This document shows positions 26,790 through 37,176 of a DNA stretch of 64,000 nt, piece after piece. Position 1 is the stretch's first letter, and each line of letters begins with the position of its first letter. The stretch is from Pseudomonas iranensis (GTDB lineage Bacteria > Pseudomonadota > Gammaproteobacteria > Pseudomonadales > Pseudomonadaceae), in assembly GCF_014268585.2 (NCBI RefSeq), contig NZ_CP077092.1:1-64000 (forward strand). The letters run 5' to 3'. Below the pieces are notes generated by a model. The model did not search any database. It worked only from the letters and a program-made list of their open reading frames with translations, and was not told the DNA's origin. The position numbers and the translations under genes are program-made.

Positions 26790-28187
26790 ATGAGCACCCC
26801 CGCCAAAATCGCCCCGAAGCTGCCTGACAGTATTTTCCGCGCCTACGACATTCGTGGCACCGTGCCGGAATACCTCAATGGTGAAACCGCTTACTGGATC
26901 GGCCGTGCCATCGGCTCGCAGAGCCTGGCCCAGGGCGAACCGAATGTGTCGGTCGGTCGCGACGGCCGCCTGTCCGGCCCGGAGCTGGTCGCGGAACTCA
27001 TTCGCGGCATCGCCGAGAGCGGTTGCCACGTCAGCGATGTCGGCCTGGTGCCAACGCCAGCGCTGTACTACGCGGCCAACGTGCTCGCCGGCAAGTCCGG
27101 GGTAATGCTCACCGGTAGCCACAACCCGTCGAACTACAACGGTTTCAAAATCGTCATCGCCGGCGACACCCTCGCCAACGAGCAGATTCAGGTGCTCCAC
27201 GAGCGCATCAAGAACAATGACCTGAGCAGCGGCCAGGGCAGCGTCACCCAAGTCGAAATCCTCGACCGCTACAACACCGAAATCGTCCAGGACATCAAAC
27301 TGGCCCGCCGCCTGAAAGTCGTGGTCGACTGCGGCAACGGCGCGGCCGGCGTGATCGCCCCGCAACTGATCGAAGCGCTGAACTGCGAAGTCATCCCGCT
27401 GTTCTGCGAAGTCGACGGCAATTTCCCTAACCATCACCCGGACCCGGGCAAACCGGAAAACCTTGTCGACCTGATCGCCAAGGTCAAGGAAACCAACGCC
27501 GATATCGGCCTGGCCTTCGACGGCGACGGCGACCGCGTCGGCGTGGTGACCAACACCGGCAGCATCGTCTACCCGGACCGTCTGCTGATGCTGTTCGCTC
27601 GCGACGTAGTGGCGCGTAACCCGGACGCGGAAATCATCTTCGACGTTAAATGCACTCGCCGTTTGGTGCCGCTGATCAAGGAATACGGCGGTCGGCCGCT
27701 AATGTGGAAGACCGGTCACTCGTTGATCAAAAAGAAAATGAAGCAATCCGGCGCGCTGTTGGCCGGCGAAATGAGCGGGCACATCTTCTTCAAGGAGCGC
27801 TGGTTCGGTTTCGACGACGGCATCTACAGCGCCGCACGTCTGCTGGAGATCCTCAGCAAGGAAAAATCCACTGCGGAAGAGCTGTTTGCGACCTTCCCGA
27901 ACGATATTTCCACGCCGGAAATCAATATCCATGTGACCGAAGAGAGCAAATTCAGCATCATTGATGCACTGCACGATGCTCAGTGGGGCGAAGGCGCCGA
28001 CCTGACCACCATCGACGGCGTGCGGGTCGATTACGCCAAAGGCTGGGGCCTGGTGCGCGCGTCCAACACCACACCGGTGCTGGTGCTGCGCTTCGAGGCC
28101 GATGACGAGGCTGAATTGCAGCGCATCAAGGATGTGTTCCACGCCCAACTGAAACGCGTTGCACCTGATCTCCAACTACCGTTCTGA
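26790..28187 (+). CDS. algC: Phosphomannomutase/phosphoglucomutase AlgC
   Basis: This 465-residue enzyme interconverts mannose or glucose 1- and 6-phosphates for alginate, LPS and rhamnolipid precursors. The phosphoserine loop MLTGSHNPSNYNG places the catalytic Ser at residue 110; the metal loop FDGDGDRVG and the sugar-binding loop GEMSGHIFF follow. A C-terminal RASNTTPVLVLRFEAD motif binds phosphate. Length matches P. aeruginosa AlgC (463). The 245-base gap upstream leaves room for its own promoter; AlgR sites are known in P. aeruginosa, but none was confirmed here. Confidence 0.97.
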   Translation: MSTPAKIAPKLPDSIFRAYDIRGTVPEYLNGETAYWIGRAIGSQSLAQGEPNVSVGRDGRLSGPELVAELIRGIAESGCHVSDVGLVPTPALYYAANVLAGKSGVMLTGSHNPSNYNGFKIVIAGDTLANEQIQVLHERIKNNDLSSGQGSVTQVEILDRYNTEIVQDIKLARRLKVVVDCGNGAAGVIAPQLIEALNCEVIPLFCEVDGNFPNHHPDPGKPENLVDLIAKVKETNADIGLAFDGDGDRVGVVTNTGSIVYPDRLLMLFARDVVARNPDAEIIFDVKCTRRLVPLIKEYGGRPLMWKTGHSLIKKKMKQSGALLAGEMSGHIFFKERWFGFDDGIYSAARLLEILSKEKSTAEELFATFPNDISTPEINIHVTEESKFSIIDALHDAQWGEGADLTTIDGVRVDYAKGWGLVRASNTTPVLVLRFEADDEAELQRIKDVFHAQLKRVAPDLQLPF

Positions 28188-28204
28188 TCCACCCGGAGCC
28201 CTGA

Positions 28205-29110
<906 letters not shown>

Positions 29111-29128
29111 TCGCTAATAGCTGAAAGC

Positions 29129-29218
29129 AAAAGATCGCAGCCTTCAACAGCTCCTACAGGGATTTCGCACACGCGAGAATCCGCTTTTGTAGGAACTGAC
29201 GAAGGCTGCGATCTTTTT
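29129..29218. repeat. Palindromic repeat, AAAGATCGCAGCCTTC family
   Basis: Outer arms AAAAGATCGCAGCCTTC and GAAGGCTGCGATCTTTT plus inner CAGCTCCTACAG and TGTAGGAACTG. It follows argB and may form its 3' hairpin. One arm of this family is also the sequence interrupted by the IS element at about 50721. Confidence 0.85.
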
Positions 29219-29319
29219 TGTGCGCGCAGGAAAAGCCTGACTCCACACAGCGAAACGTCCGACATCCCTTCAGAATAAATCTCCATAGGATCTTCCCCTC
29301 ATCCAACGGAGATTCACTC

Positions 29320-29550
29320 ATGCAGAAAGATTACGTTCCCTACGGCAGCGATGTTTCAGCAGGCACCTACGAATGCGTGGACTGCGGCCATCGTTATTCC
29401 AATCAAGCCAAGACTTCAATGCCGCCCTGCCCGCAGTTTCGCAAATCGGCGCATGTCCTGAACGGCTGGAAAACCCTCACCGGCCAAGGTGACGCGCCAC
29501 AGGATCCGTACCCGGAGAAATCCGAAACACCAGCCGCCAGCAAAAAATAA
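29320..29550 (+). CDS. Zinc-ribbon small protein
   Basis: This 76-residue protein has a rubredoxin/zinc-ribbon-like motif: CVDCGHRYSNQ near residue 19, then PPCPQF about 17 residues later, with a disordered acidic tail. Only three Cys are visible, so the metal site may be incomplete or use a fourth His. GGAG lies about 8 bases before the ATG. It is 18 bases upstream of the next gene and probably co-transcribed. Confidence 0.75.
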   Translation: MQKDYVPYGSDVSAGTYECVDCGHRYSNQAKTSMPPCPQFRKSAHVLNGWKTLTGQGDAPQDPYPEKSETPAASKK

Positions 29551-29568
29551 TCCCGGAGCGCCTGAGCC

Positions 29569-30141
29569 ATGCAGATCTCGTTCACGATCGACGCCGATGC
29601 TTTCGAGCAGGAACAAAAGGAACCGGTGAAAAAGACCTTGCGCATCGGCGACGCTGAAATCGCCCATGCGCTGAAGCGCATCGCCAAAGCCAGCCTGACC
29701 GAATACCTGAAAATGCTGGTCGAGGGCGGCATGCCCAGCCGGGCCGACGAAGCCAAGCAGGATCGCCTGCTGTATCTGATTCAGAGTTACTTCGGGCAAA
29801 CCCTGCCGACCGAATCGCAGATCTCGACGATCTTTCAGCTGACCCAGAGCCAAAGCAAAACCCTGTTGAAAAACACCGTTTCGCGTTTTCGCAACCAGCT
29901 CGACGACATCCTGCAGCACAGCATGCGCGCCGTAATCCAGTCCGCCGAGCATGCGCAAAACGTGTTTCTGGTGGCGATCAGCTCGGACGTGATCCGCGAT
30001 GAATTGAACATGCTCATCACCCAGAACGAGCCGACCTTCAAACCCATCACCAAACGCAAGGCCAGCGCCGGGCAATTCGAGATCAGCGAAGATTCCCACG
30101 CATTGCTCTGTGCAACGCTGGGTCTGAATGCCGTTCAGTGA
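29569..30141 (+). CDS. Conserved hypothetical protein
   Basis: This 190-residue soluble protein is rich in helices (LKRIAKASLTEYLKMLVEGG, then TESQISTIFQLTQSQSKTLL). The second stretch looks like a helix-turn-helix, and the whole may be a small DNA-associated protein, though no family is recognised. No signal peptide or metal motif. It follows the zinc-ribbon gene by 18 bases and overlaps the next (broken) membrane gene by 14 bases. Confidence 0.65.
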   Translation: MQISFTIDADAFEQEQKEPVKKTLRIGDAEIAHALKRIAKASLTEYLKMLVEGGMPSRADEAKQDRLLYLIQSYFGQTLPTESQISTIFQLTQSQSKTLLKNTVSRFRNQLDDILQHSMRAVIQSAEHAQNVFLVAISSDVIRDELNMLITQNEPTFKPITKRKASAGQFEISEDSHALLCATLGLNAVQ

Positions 30142-30511
30142 CATCGTCGCGGTCAGTGGCTTGCTGCTGACCCTGACCACGTTCATGTTCAATCTGGCGT
30201 GGCCGGCGCTCAATGCAGCGTTGGCTGAAGATGAATTTCAAAAAGGTTCGCAGGCCCGCAAGCGCAGTCGAGACAAGGTGATGGCTGCTTTCTACTGGCG
30301 AGCATTGCCATAGACGTGCGCTTTCGTGGCGCTGTTTTACGTTAACTTGCCGGCAGCAGTCGGGATCATGCGCCGCAGCACGCTGGACCTGTGGGATTTC
30401 GATGTGGATCGCACGCTGTACGTGATGGTGGTTGTAGCGCTGCTGGTTTTTGCGCTGGTGAACGCTGCATTGGCGCTGAGACTGCTGATGAAATGGCGAA
30501 GCCTGCGTTGA
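30128..30511 (+). pseudogene. Small membrane protein gene split by an in-frame TAG
   Basis: A single reading frame of 127 codons encodes a two-helix membrane protein (MPFSDIVAVSGLLLTLTTFM near the N-terminus; LYVMVVVALLVFALVNAALA near the C-terminus). It is interrupted at codon 62 by TAG (30311-30313). Upstream and downstream segments share one frame with no gap, and the sequence around the stop (FYWRALP, stop, TCAFVALFYVNLP) reads like a continuous membrane-flanking segment. A TGG-to-TAG change is the simplest cause. The start overlaps the upstream gene by 14 bases. It could also make a short 61-residue protein. Confidence 0.7.
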
Positions 30512-30519
30512 TCGCCAAC

Positions 30520-30557
30520 AAAAAGACCCGGCTCAGCCTGAATGAACCGGGTCTTTT
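30520..30557 (+). terminator. Terminator of the 29.3-30.5 kb genes
   Basis: An A-run, stem AAAAAGACCCGG/CCGGGTCTTTTT with a 14-base loop, and T-run, 9 bases beyond the last stop. Confidence 0.9.
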
Positions 30558-30559
30558 TG

Positions 30560-30646
30560 CTGTGGGAGCGAGCCTGCTCGCGAAAGCGTAATTTGCCTCA
30601 CATCGCTGACAGGTGACGGCCATTCGCGAGCAGGCTCGCTCCCACA
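30560..30646. repeat. REP doublet (GAGCGAGCCTGCTCGCGA family)
   Basis: Arms CTGTGGGAGCGAGCCTGCTC and GAGCAGGCTCGCTCCCACA between the terminator and the pyrE stop. Confidence 0.9.
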
Positions 30647-30650
30647 TTGG

Positions 30651-31295
30651 TCAAACGCCAAATTGGGCGCGGTACGCTTCCACGGCTGGCAGGTGCTGCT
30701 TGAGCTGCGGATCGTCGGCGAGGAATTCCAGCACCTGATTCAGCGAAACAATGCTGATCACCGGGATGCCGAAGTCGCGCTCGACTTCCTGGATCGCCGA
30801 CAGTTCGCCGTTGCCGCGCTCCTGACGGTTCAGTGCGATCAGCACACCAGCGGCCTTGGCGCCGTCCTGGGAAGCGATGATCTGCATCACTTCACGAATG
30901 GCGGTGCCGGCGGTGATCACGTCGTCGATGATCAGCACGTCGCCGGTCAGCGGCGCGCCAACCAGGCTACCGCCCTCGCCGTGGGCCTTGGCTTCCTTGC
31001 GGTTGAAGCACCATGGCAGGTCACGGTCGTGATGTTCGGCCAGCGCAACGGCGGTCGTGGCCGCCAGCGGAATGCCCTTATAAGCCGGGCCAAACAGAAC
31101 GTCGAAGGAGATGCCGCTCTCGGCGATGGCGGCGGCGTAGAAACGCCCAAGCTGCGCCAGGGCCGAACCTGAGTTGAACAGGCCGGCGTTGAAGAAGTAG
31201 GGACTGGTGCGCCCGGACTTCAGGGTGAACTCACCGAAGCGCAAAACGCCGCGATCGATGGCAAAACGAATGAAATCGCGCTGATACGCTTGCAT
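30651..31295 (-). CDS. pyrE: Orotate phosphoribosyltransferase
   Basis: This 214-residue enzyme adds ribose 5-phosphate to orotate in pyrimidine synthesis. The PRPP loop [15 protein letters not shown] lies near residue 120, and [16 protein letters not shown] and [10 protein letters not shown] are conserved. The ATG at 31295 ([11 protein letters not shown]) matches the family start; seven extra upstream codons are not used. GGGG lies 8 bases upstream. It is divergent from crc, a conserved pair in pseudomonads. Confidence 0.96.
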   Translation of the reverse strand: MQAYQRDFIRFAIDRGVLRFGEFTLKSGRTSPYFFNAGLFNSGSALAQLGRFYAAAIAESGISFDVLFGPAYKGIPLAATTAVALAEHHDRDLPWCFNRKEAKAHGEGGSLVGAPLTGDVLIIDDVITAGTAIREVMQIIASQDGAKAAGVLIALNRQERGNGELSAIQEVERDFGIPVISIVSLNQVLEFLADDPQLKQHLPAVEAYRAQFGV

Positions 31296-31320
31296 GAAAA
31301 AAACCCCAAATACCACGGAT

Positions 31321-31355
31321 TTAGCTAATTAGCTTGACGCCGTGTATCATACACG
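31321..31355. promoter_or_regulatory. Two palindromes between pyrE and crc
   Basis: The 82-base divergent region holds a perfect 12-bp palindrome AGCTAATTAGCT (31323-31334) and a perfect 15-base palindrome CGTGTAT-C-ATACACG (31341-31355). A weak crc -35 (TTAGCT, 31321) and -10 (TATCAT, 31345) with 18 bases between them overlap both, so either palindrome could be an operator. Confidence 0.45.
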
Positions 31356-31377
31356 CACGCGATTTTTGGGGCCATTT

Positions 31378-32157
31378 ATGCGGATCATCAGTGTGAACGT
31401 CAATGGTATTCAGGCGGCAGTCGAGCGCGGTTTGCTCAGTTGGCTGCAAGCCCAGAATGCCGACGTCATCTGCCTGCAGGACACCCGTGCCTCCGCCTTT
31501 GAACTGGATGACCCAGCCTTCCAACTGGATGGCTACTTCCTTTATGCCTGCGATGCTGAAGTCCCTGCCCAAGGCGGCGTGGCTTTGTATTCGCGGTTGC
31601 AACCGAAGGCTGTCATCAGCGGTCTCGGTTTCGAGACGGCCGACCGCTACGGGCGCTACCTGCAAGCAGATTTCGACAAAGTCAGTATTGCCACCTTGCT
31701 GTTTCCTTCGGGGATGAACGGCGATGAGGACTTGAACCAGAAGTTCAAGCTCATGGACGATTTCGGCAAGTACCTGGACAAACAGCGACGCAAACGTCGC
31801 GAGTACATTTATTGTGGCTCGCTGTACGTTGCGCAGCAGAAGCTCGACATCAAGAACTGGCGTGACAGCCAGCAATCCCCGGGCTTCCTGGCGCCGGAAC
31901 GCGCCTGGATGGACGAGATTGTCGGCAACATGGGTTATGTCGATGCCCTGCGCGAAGTCAGCCGCGAAGGCGACCAGTACAGCTGGTGGCCGGATAACGA
32001 ACAGGCCGAGATGCTCAATCTGGGCTGGCGTTTCGATTATCAGATCCTGACCCCGGGCCTGCGTCGCTCGGTGCGCAGTGCACGCCTGCCGCGTCAGCCA
32101 CGGTTCTCGCAGCACGCGCCGTTGATCGTCGACTACGACTGGACGCTGACCATCTAA
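31378..32157 (+). CDS. crc: Catabolite repression control protein Crc
   Basis: This 259-residue protein has the endonuclease/exonuclease/phosphatase fold, but in Pseudomonas it is not a nuclease. With Hfq it represses translation of mRNAs carrying CA motifs, giving carbon catabolite repression. The N-terminus MRIISVNVNGIQAAVERGLL and C-terminal PRFSQHAPLIVDYDW are characteristic. Length equals P. aeruginosa Crc. The ATG at 31378 follows TTGGGG by 7 bases; a frame to 31342 is not used. The terminator follows immediately, so it is monocistronic. Confidence 0.97.
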   Translation: MRIISVNVNGIQAAVERGLLSWLQAQNADVICLQDTRASAFELDDPAFQLDGYFLYACDAEVPAQGGVALYSRLQPKAVISGLGFETADRYGRYLQADFDKVSIATLLFPSGMNGDEDLNQKFKLMDDFGKYLDKQRRKRREYIYCGSLYVAQQKLDIKNWRDSQQSPGFLAPERAWMDEIVGNMGYVDALREVSREGDQYSWWPDNEQAEMLNLGWRFDYQILTPGLRRSVRSARLPRQPRFSQHAPLIVDYDWTLTI

Positions 32158-32177
32158 GCGTCCTATCGCAGCCAAAG

Positions 32178-32212
32178 AAAATGCCCGCATCGTGAGATGC
32201 GGGCATTTTTTA
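32178..32212. terminator. Terminator between crc and gltS
   Basis: An A-run, stem ATGCCCGCAT/ATGCGGGCAT with loop CGTGAG, then T-run. It lies between convergent genes and can serve both. Confidence 0.93.
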
Positions 32213-32225
32213 TGCGCCGTGCTTT

Positions 32226-33434
32226 CTAGACGGCAGCGAAGAATGGCAAGGCCAGGTACAGCTTGATCACGATGACGTTGACGATATCGATGAAGAACGC
32301 TCCTACCATCGGCACGACCAGAAACGCGATTTGCGAAGGGCCATAGCGCTGCGTCACCGCTTGCATGTTGGCAATGGCCGTAGGCGTGGCACCCAGCCCA
32401 AAGCCGCAGTGTCCCGCAGCGAGCACGGCGGCATCATAGTTGCTGCCCATCACCCGGAACGTTACGAAAATCGCGAACAGCGCCATGACCAGCGCCTGCA
32501 CGGCCAGAATGATGAAGATCGGCAATGCCAACGCCGCCAGATCCCATAATTTCAGCGACATCAGCGCGATCGCGAGAAACAACGAGAGGCTGACATTTCC
32601 GAGCACGGAAACTTCACGCTCGAACACCTGATACAAGCCAAGTGCTGACAGACTGTTGCGCAACACCACACCCACAAACAGCACGCAAACAAACGTCGGC
32701 AGTTCGAATGCAGTGCCGTGCAGCAAACCATTCAAAAGATTGCCCACGAGCAGGCTGACGGCAATCAGCGCCAGCGTCTCGACGAACGAAAACGGCGTGA
32801 TCGAGCGTTCCTTGTTCGGCTGTTCAAAACCTCTTGGCAGTCGCGGCGCTTGCTGGGGACTGCAGCCCGGCACTTGCACGCGCTTGATCAGCAACCGGGC
32901 GACGGGCCCACCGATCAACCCGCCCAGCACCAGACCGAACGTCGCTGAGGCCAGCGCCAGCTCCGAAGCCGAAGCCAGGCCATATTTCTCGCTGAACACC
33001 GCGCCCCATGCAGCGCCAGTGCCGTGACCGCCAGCGAGCGTGATCGAGCCTGTCAGCAAGCCCATCAAAGGGTCGAGCCCGAGCAGGGTTGCCAATCCGA
33101 TGCCCATGGCGTTCTGCACCACCAGCAAGCCAATGACCGCCAGCAGGAAGATGCCGACGATGCGCCCGCCCTTTTTCAGACTGGCAAGGTCGGCACTCAA
33201 GCCAATCGTGGCAAAGAACGCCAACATCAACGGTGTTTGCAATGATGTATCGAAGCGGACTTCAGTATCGAAAGTGCGCAAAATCAACAGGAGCACGGCA
33301 ACCACCAGGCCACCCGCTACCGGTTCAGGGATATTGTAACTTCGCAGAAAGCCGACACGCGTAACAAGCCCGCGTCCGAGCAGTAGTACTAAAGAAGCGG
33401 CCACGAGCGTGCCGTAGAAATCGAGCTCAATCAT
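32226..33434 (-). CDS. gltS: Sodium/glutamate symporter
   Basis: This 402-residue inner-membrane carrier of the ESS family imports glutamate with Na+. About ten membrane helices form two inverted halves, each with the re-entrant motif: ITLAGGHGTGAAWG near residue 138 and AAGHCGFGLGATPTAI near 340. Length matches E. coli GltS (401). The ATG at 33434 begins MIELDFYGTL, the family start; the longer frame to 33533 is not supported. The ribosome-binding site is weak. Confidence 0.93.
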   Translation of the reverse strand: MIELDFYGTLVAASLVLLLGRGLVTRVGFLRSYNIPEPVAGGLVVAVLLLILRTFDTEVRFDTSLQTPLMLAFFATIGLSADLASLKKGGRIVGIFLLAVIGLLVVQNAMGIGLATLLGLDPLMGLLTGSITLAGGHGTGAAWGAVFSEKYGLASASELALASATFGLVLGGLIGGPVARLLIKRVQVPGCSPQQAPRLPRGFEQPNKERSITPFSFVETLALIAVSLLVGNLLNGLLHGTAFELPTFVCVLFVGVVLRNSLSALGLYQVFEREVSVLGNVSLSLFLAIALMSLKLWDLAALALPIFIILAVQALVMALFAIFVTFRVMGSNYDAAVLAAGHCGFGLGATPTAIANMQAVTQRYGPSQIAFLVVPMVGAFFIDIVNVIVIKLYLALPFFAAV

Positions 33435-33757
33435 GTGGATTATTCTTGGCTGAGTATTCACGAGGCGAGCTTTTACCTGGGCTCGACGGGTGAACCGGCT
33501 GATTTTATCAACACTGATTACTGGGGAATTCAAGTGCCATCGATGGCTTGAACATATCGAAATGTTTCAATCGAAACATTGCATCGGGCAACTTTAACAA
33601 CCTGCTCGCGTCAATAACAAGAACGGGAATAAGCACTTGCTCGATCAGTTGTGACCAAAGATGTAATGGAGAAATATCAATAAATAAATGCCAAACCGCA
33701 CATCGACAACAGACTAGTCCTACAACAAAAACCAATTATTGAGTTGCACAAATAAAA
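33435..33757. other. AT-rich intergenic region upstream of gltS
   Basis: These roughly 320 bases hold the gltS promoter near the left end. The rest is AT-rich and without a supported gene; short frames at 33508-33742 on both strands have no ribosome-binding site or recognisable product. It may be the remnant of an inserted or decayed sequence. Confidence 0.4.
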
Positions 33758-33783
33758 ATGCCCCGATAAGTCGGGGCATTTCC
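33751..33783 (-). terminator. Terminator after the DUF4870 gene
   Basis: Stem AATGCCCCGA/TCGGGGCATT with loop TAAG (33758-33780), followed on the minus strand by a T-rich run. It is 22 bases from the DUF4870 stop. Confidence 0.88.
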
Positions 33784-33804
33784 ATATAGCGATACAACAG
33801 ACTG

Positions 33805-34173
33805 TTACTTGATCAGTCGCCAAGTGAACGGATATCTGTACGGGAAACCTTCGTTGGCTTTGACCCCTGCAATGATCGTCAGGACCAGTGCGGCGATCGC
33901 CAGCAAGCCAAACAGGAAGAAACCAATGATCAGCAGCATGAGCAGAAAGCAGATCATCGAGGCAATGGCGACAGTGATCTGAAAATTCAGCGCTTCTTTG
34001 CCCTGTGCATCGATAAAAGGGTCCTTCTCGCGCTTCATCTGCCAAAGGATCAGCGGCCCGATCAGATTGCCGAACGGAATCCAGATCCCCAGCAAGGCGG
34101 ACAAGTGACAGAACATCGCCCACTGGCGAACCTCCTGGCTCGGTTTGGGCAGCAACTCTTGCTCATCACTCAT
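33805..34173 (-). CDS. DUF4870 membrane protein
   Basis: This 122-residue protein has the DUF4870 pattern: a hydrophilic N-terminus, SALLGIWIPFGNLIGPLILW, the basic loop KREKDPFIDAQGKEALNFQI and two further helices, giving three or four membrane passes. The role is unknown. AAGGAGG lies 5 bases before the ATG at 34173; a GTG 3 bases earlier is too close to the ribosome-binding site. It lies 25 bases beyond the rph start side, so it is upstream in the same operon orientation only if read with rph downstream; no functional link is evident. Confidence 0.85.
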   Translation of the reverse strand: MSDEQELLPKPSQEVRQWAMFCHLSALLGIWIPFGNLIGPLILWQMKREKDPFIDAQGKEALNFQITVAIASMICFLLMLLIIGFFLFGLLAIAALVLTIIAGVKANEGFPYRYPFTWRLIK

Positions 34174-34198
34174 CACGTCCTCCTTGTGGTCAAAAACC

Positions 34199-34921
34199 TC
34201 AGTCGGCCAGCGCAGCCTTCTGCAATTCGAAGATTTCGTTCATGCCCTGCTTGGCCAGTTCCAGCATGGCATTGAGCTCGTCAGGCTGGAACGGCGCGCC
34301 TTCAGCGGTGCCCTGCACTTCGATGAAGCCGCCGGTGCTGGTCATCACCACGTTCAGGTCGGTTTCAGCAGCGGAATCTTCAAGATAGTCCAGATCCAGC
34401 ACCGGCTCGCCCTGGTACATGCCGACCGAGACCGCACCGATCATCTGCTTGAGCGGGTCACCGCCTTTCAGGCCGCCGCGCTTCTTGATCACTTTCAAGG
34501 CATCGACCAGCGCAACCATGGCGCCGGTGATGGAAGCGGTGCGAGTGCCACCATCGGCCTGGATCACGTCGCAATCGACGTACAGGGTCACGTCGCCGAG
34601 CTTGGACATGTCCAGCGCTGCGCGCAGGGAACGACCGATCAGGCGCTGGATTTCCAGAGTACGCCCGCCCTGCTTGCCACGGCTGGCTTCACGCTGGTTA
34701 CGCTCGCCGGTGGCGCGCGGCAGCATGCCGTACTCGGCAGTCAACCAGCCCTGGCCCTGGCCTTTGAGGAAGCGCGGCACGCCGTTCTCGACGCTGACAG
34801 TGCAGATGACTTTGGTGTCACCGAATTCGACCAGTACGGATCCCTCGGCGTGTTTGGTGTAGTTGCGGGTGATGCGGATCGAGCGGAGCTGATCGGCAGC
34901 GCGACCACTTGGACGTTTCAT
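34199..34921 (-). CDS. rph: Ribonuclease PH
   Basis: This 240-residue phosphorolytic 3'-5' exonuclease trims tRNA 3' ends. It begins [13 protein letters not shown] and carries [29 protein letters not shown] (phosphate-binding Arg), [10 protein letters not shown] and [15 protein letters not shown], the RNase PH signature. Full length, unlike the truncated K-12 allele. The ATG at 34921 is standard; the frame to 34987 is not needed. It is divergent from yicC. Confidence 0.96.
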   Translation of the reverse strand: MKRPSGRAADQLRSIRITRNYTKHAEGSVLVEFGDTKVICTVSVENGVPRFLKGQGQGWLTAEYGMLPRATGERNQREASRGKQGGRTLEIQRLIGRSLRAALDMSKLGDVTLYVDCDVIQADGGTRTASITGAMVALVDALKVIKKRGGLKGGDPLKQMIGAVSVGMYQGEPVLDLDYLEDSAAETDLNVVMTSTGGFIEVQGTAEGAPFQPDELNAMLELAKQGMNEIFELQKAALAD

Positions 34922-35190
34922 AGGGATACCTGTACTGAGGACGGAAAACTGCGGAGCATTATAGAGCGCCGCACCGCGAGTGGGCACTGGTTAAAACCGC
35001 CGGCCGACGACCGAAGCCCCCCCAAGCGCGCATAACCGACGGGCTGCAGCGCTTTGTCACACCGTGTGTTTGGGCGCATTCGCCGCACTGCGCTACAATC
35101 CTGCGCCTTTGCTGCCAGTCGGCTTAAATTCATTGAAATCGCGCCTGCGAAACAGCGTTTCGCGCCGATCTGCATTGCGAGGTCACCGCC

Positions 35191-36054
35191 ATGGTGCACA
35201 GCATGACCGCCTTCGCCCGCGTCGAGAAAGCCGGCGTTCAGGGCACCCTGAGCTGGGAACTGCGCTCGGTCAACAGCCGCTATCTGGAACCGCACCTGCG
35301 CTTGCCCGAATCGTTCCGCGACCTCGAAGGCGCCGTGCGTGAAGCGCTGCGTCAGGGCCTGTCGCGGGGCAAACTCGAATGCACGCTGCGCTTCACCGAA
35401 GAAAGCACCGGCAAACCGCTGCAAGTGGACCGCGAGCGCGCCGCGCAACTGGTGGCCGCTGCGGAAACCGTTGCCGGGCTGATCAAGAATCCGGCTGCGC
35501 TGAATCCTCTGGAAGTGCTGGCCTGGCCCGGCGTGCTGGTGGCCGATGCGACCGACCCGCAAGCGCTGAATGCCGAAGCGCTGGCGCTGTTCAATCAGGG
35601 CTTGAAGGATCTGAAGGCTGGCCGCGAGCGCGAAGGCGCGGAGCTGGCTCGCTTGATCAACGACCGCCTGACTTCCATCGAAGAAGACGTGGTAACCCTG
35701 CGTGAACTGGTGCCGCAGATGCTCGCCACCCAGCGCCAGAAGGTCCTCGATCGCTTTGCCGATATGAAGGCCGAGCTCGACCCGCAGCGCCTGGAACAGG
35801 AAATGGTCATCCTCGCGCAAAAAAGCGACGTGGCCGAAGAACTGGATCGCCTGAGCACTCACATCATCGAAGTTCGCCGGGTGCTCAAGTCCGGTGGGGC
35901 CGCCGGGCGGCGTCTGGACTTCCTGATGCAGGAGCTCAACCGCGAAGCCAACACACTGGGCTCCAAAGCCTTCGACCCGCGCAGCACCCAGGCCGCCGTC
36001 AACCTCAAGGTGTTGATCGAGCAGATGCGCGAACAAGTGCAAAATATTGAGTAA
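35191..36054 (+). CDS. yicC: YicC/YloC family endoribonuclease
   Basis: This 287-residue protein begins MVHSMTAFARVEKAG and ends with the conserved DUF1732 region (EVRRVLKSGGAAGRRLDFLM and QELNREANTLGSKA). E. coli YicC takes part in small RNA decay as an endoribonuclease. GAGG lies about 8 bases before the ATG. It is 12 bases upstream of gmk, a conserved pair. Confidence 0.93.
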   Translation: MVHSMTAFARVEKAGVQGTLSWELRSVNSRYLEPHLRLPESFRDLEGAVREALRQGLSRGKLECTLRFTEESTGKPLQVDRERAAQLVAAAETVAGLIKNPAALNPLEVLAWPGVLVADATDPQALNAEALALFNQGLKDLKAGREREGAELARLINDRLTSIEEDVVTLRELVPQMLATQRQKVLDRFADMKAELDPQRLEQEMVILAQKSDVAEELDRLSTHIIEVRRVLKSGGAAGRRLDFLMQELNREANTLGSKAFDPRSTQAAVNLKVLIEQMREQVQNIE

Positions 36055-36687
<633 letters not shown>

Positions 36688-36754
36688 AACAGCACTTCCC
36701 AAAATGCCTGCAAGCGCTTTACATTGGTGCTTGCAGCGCGTTGAAGGGTCTGGT

Positions 36755-36793
36755 CAAAAAATCAGCGCTTCCCTAATCGCTGGTGATTTTTTA
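36755..36793 (+). terminator. Terminator between gmk and rpoZ
   Basis: AAAAAATCAGCG pairs with CGCTGGTGATTTTTT apart from a 2-3 base bulge, with a T-run on the plus strand. A second hairpin (TGCAAGC/GCTTGCA, about 36709-36738) lies just before it. Confidence 0.75.
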
Positions 36794-36855
36794 AACTGCT
36801 CAGTCCGCTCGCCCAACCGGGCAGCGCGCATATTGCATTCGCTCCGAGGAATACC

Positions 36856-37119
36856 ATGGCCCGCGTAACCGTTGAAGACTGCCTAGAACACGTGGAAAAC
36901 CGCTTTGAGCTGGTCATGCTCTCTACCAAGCGTGCCCGTCAACTGGCCACCGGCGGCAAAGAGCCATTGGTGCAGTGGGAAAACGACAAGCCGACTGTTG
37001 TCGCGCTGCGTGAAATTGCTGAAGGCCTGATGAGCTACGAGTTCATCGCCGAGCAGGAAATCGTCCAGGATGAACCGCTGTTCGCAGCGTTCGAGGACGA
37101 GTCGAACGAGGCCGTCTAA
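36856..37119 (+). CDS. rpoZ: RNA polymerase omega subunit
   Basis: This 87-residue subunit stabilises RNA polymerase and forms part of the ppGpp site. It begins [20 protein letters not shown] and contains the conserved [22 protein letters not shown] precedes the ATG. It is followed by spoT after 57 bases, the usual order. Confidence 0.97.
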   Translation: MARVTVEDCLEHVENRFELVMLSTKRARQLATGGKEPLVQWENDKPTVVALREIAEGLMSYEFIAEQEIVQDEPLFAAFEDESNEAV

Positions 37120-37176
37120 GCCTATGCCTGGTCGACGTAGCACGGCGCGGGGTCACAGCTTTCGGCAGGAATCATC

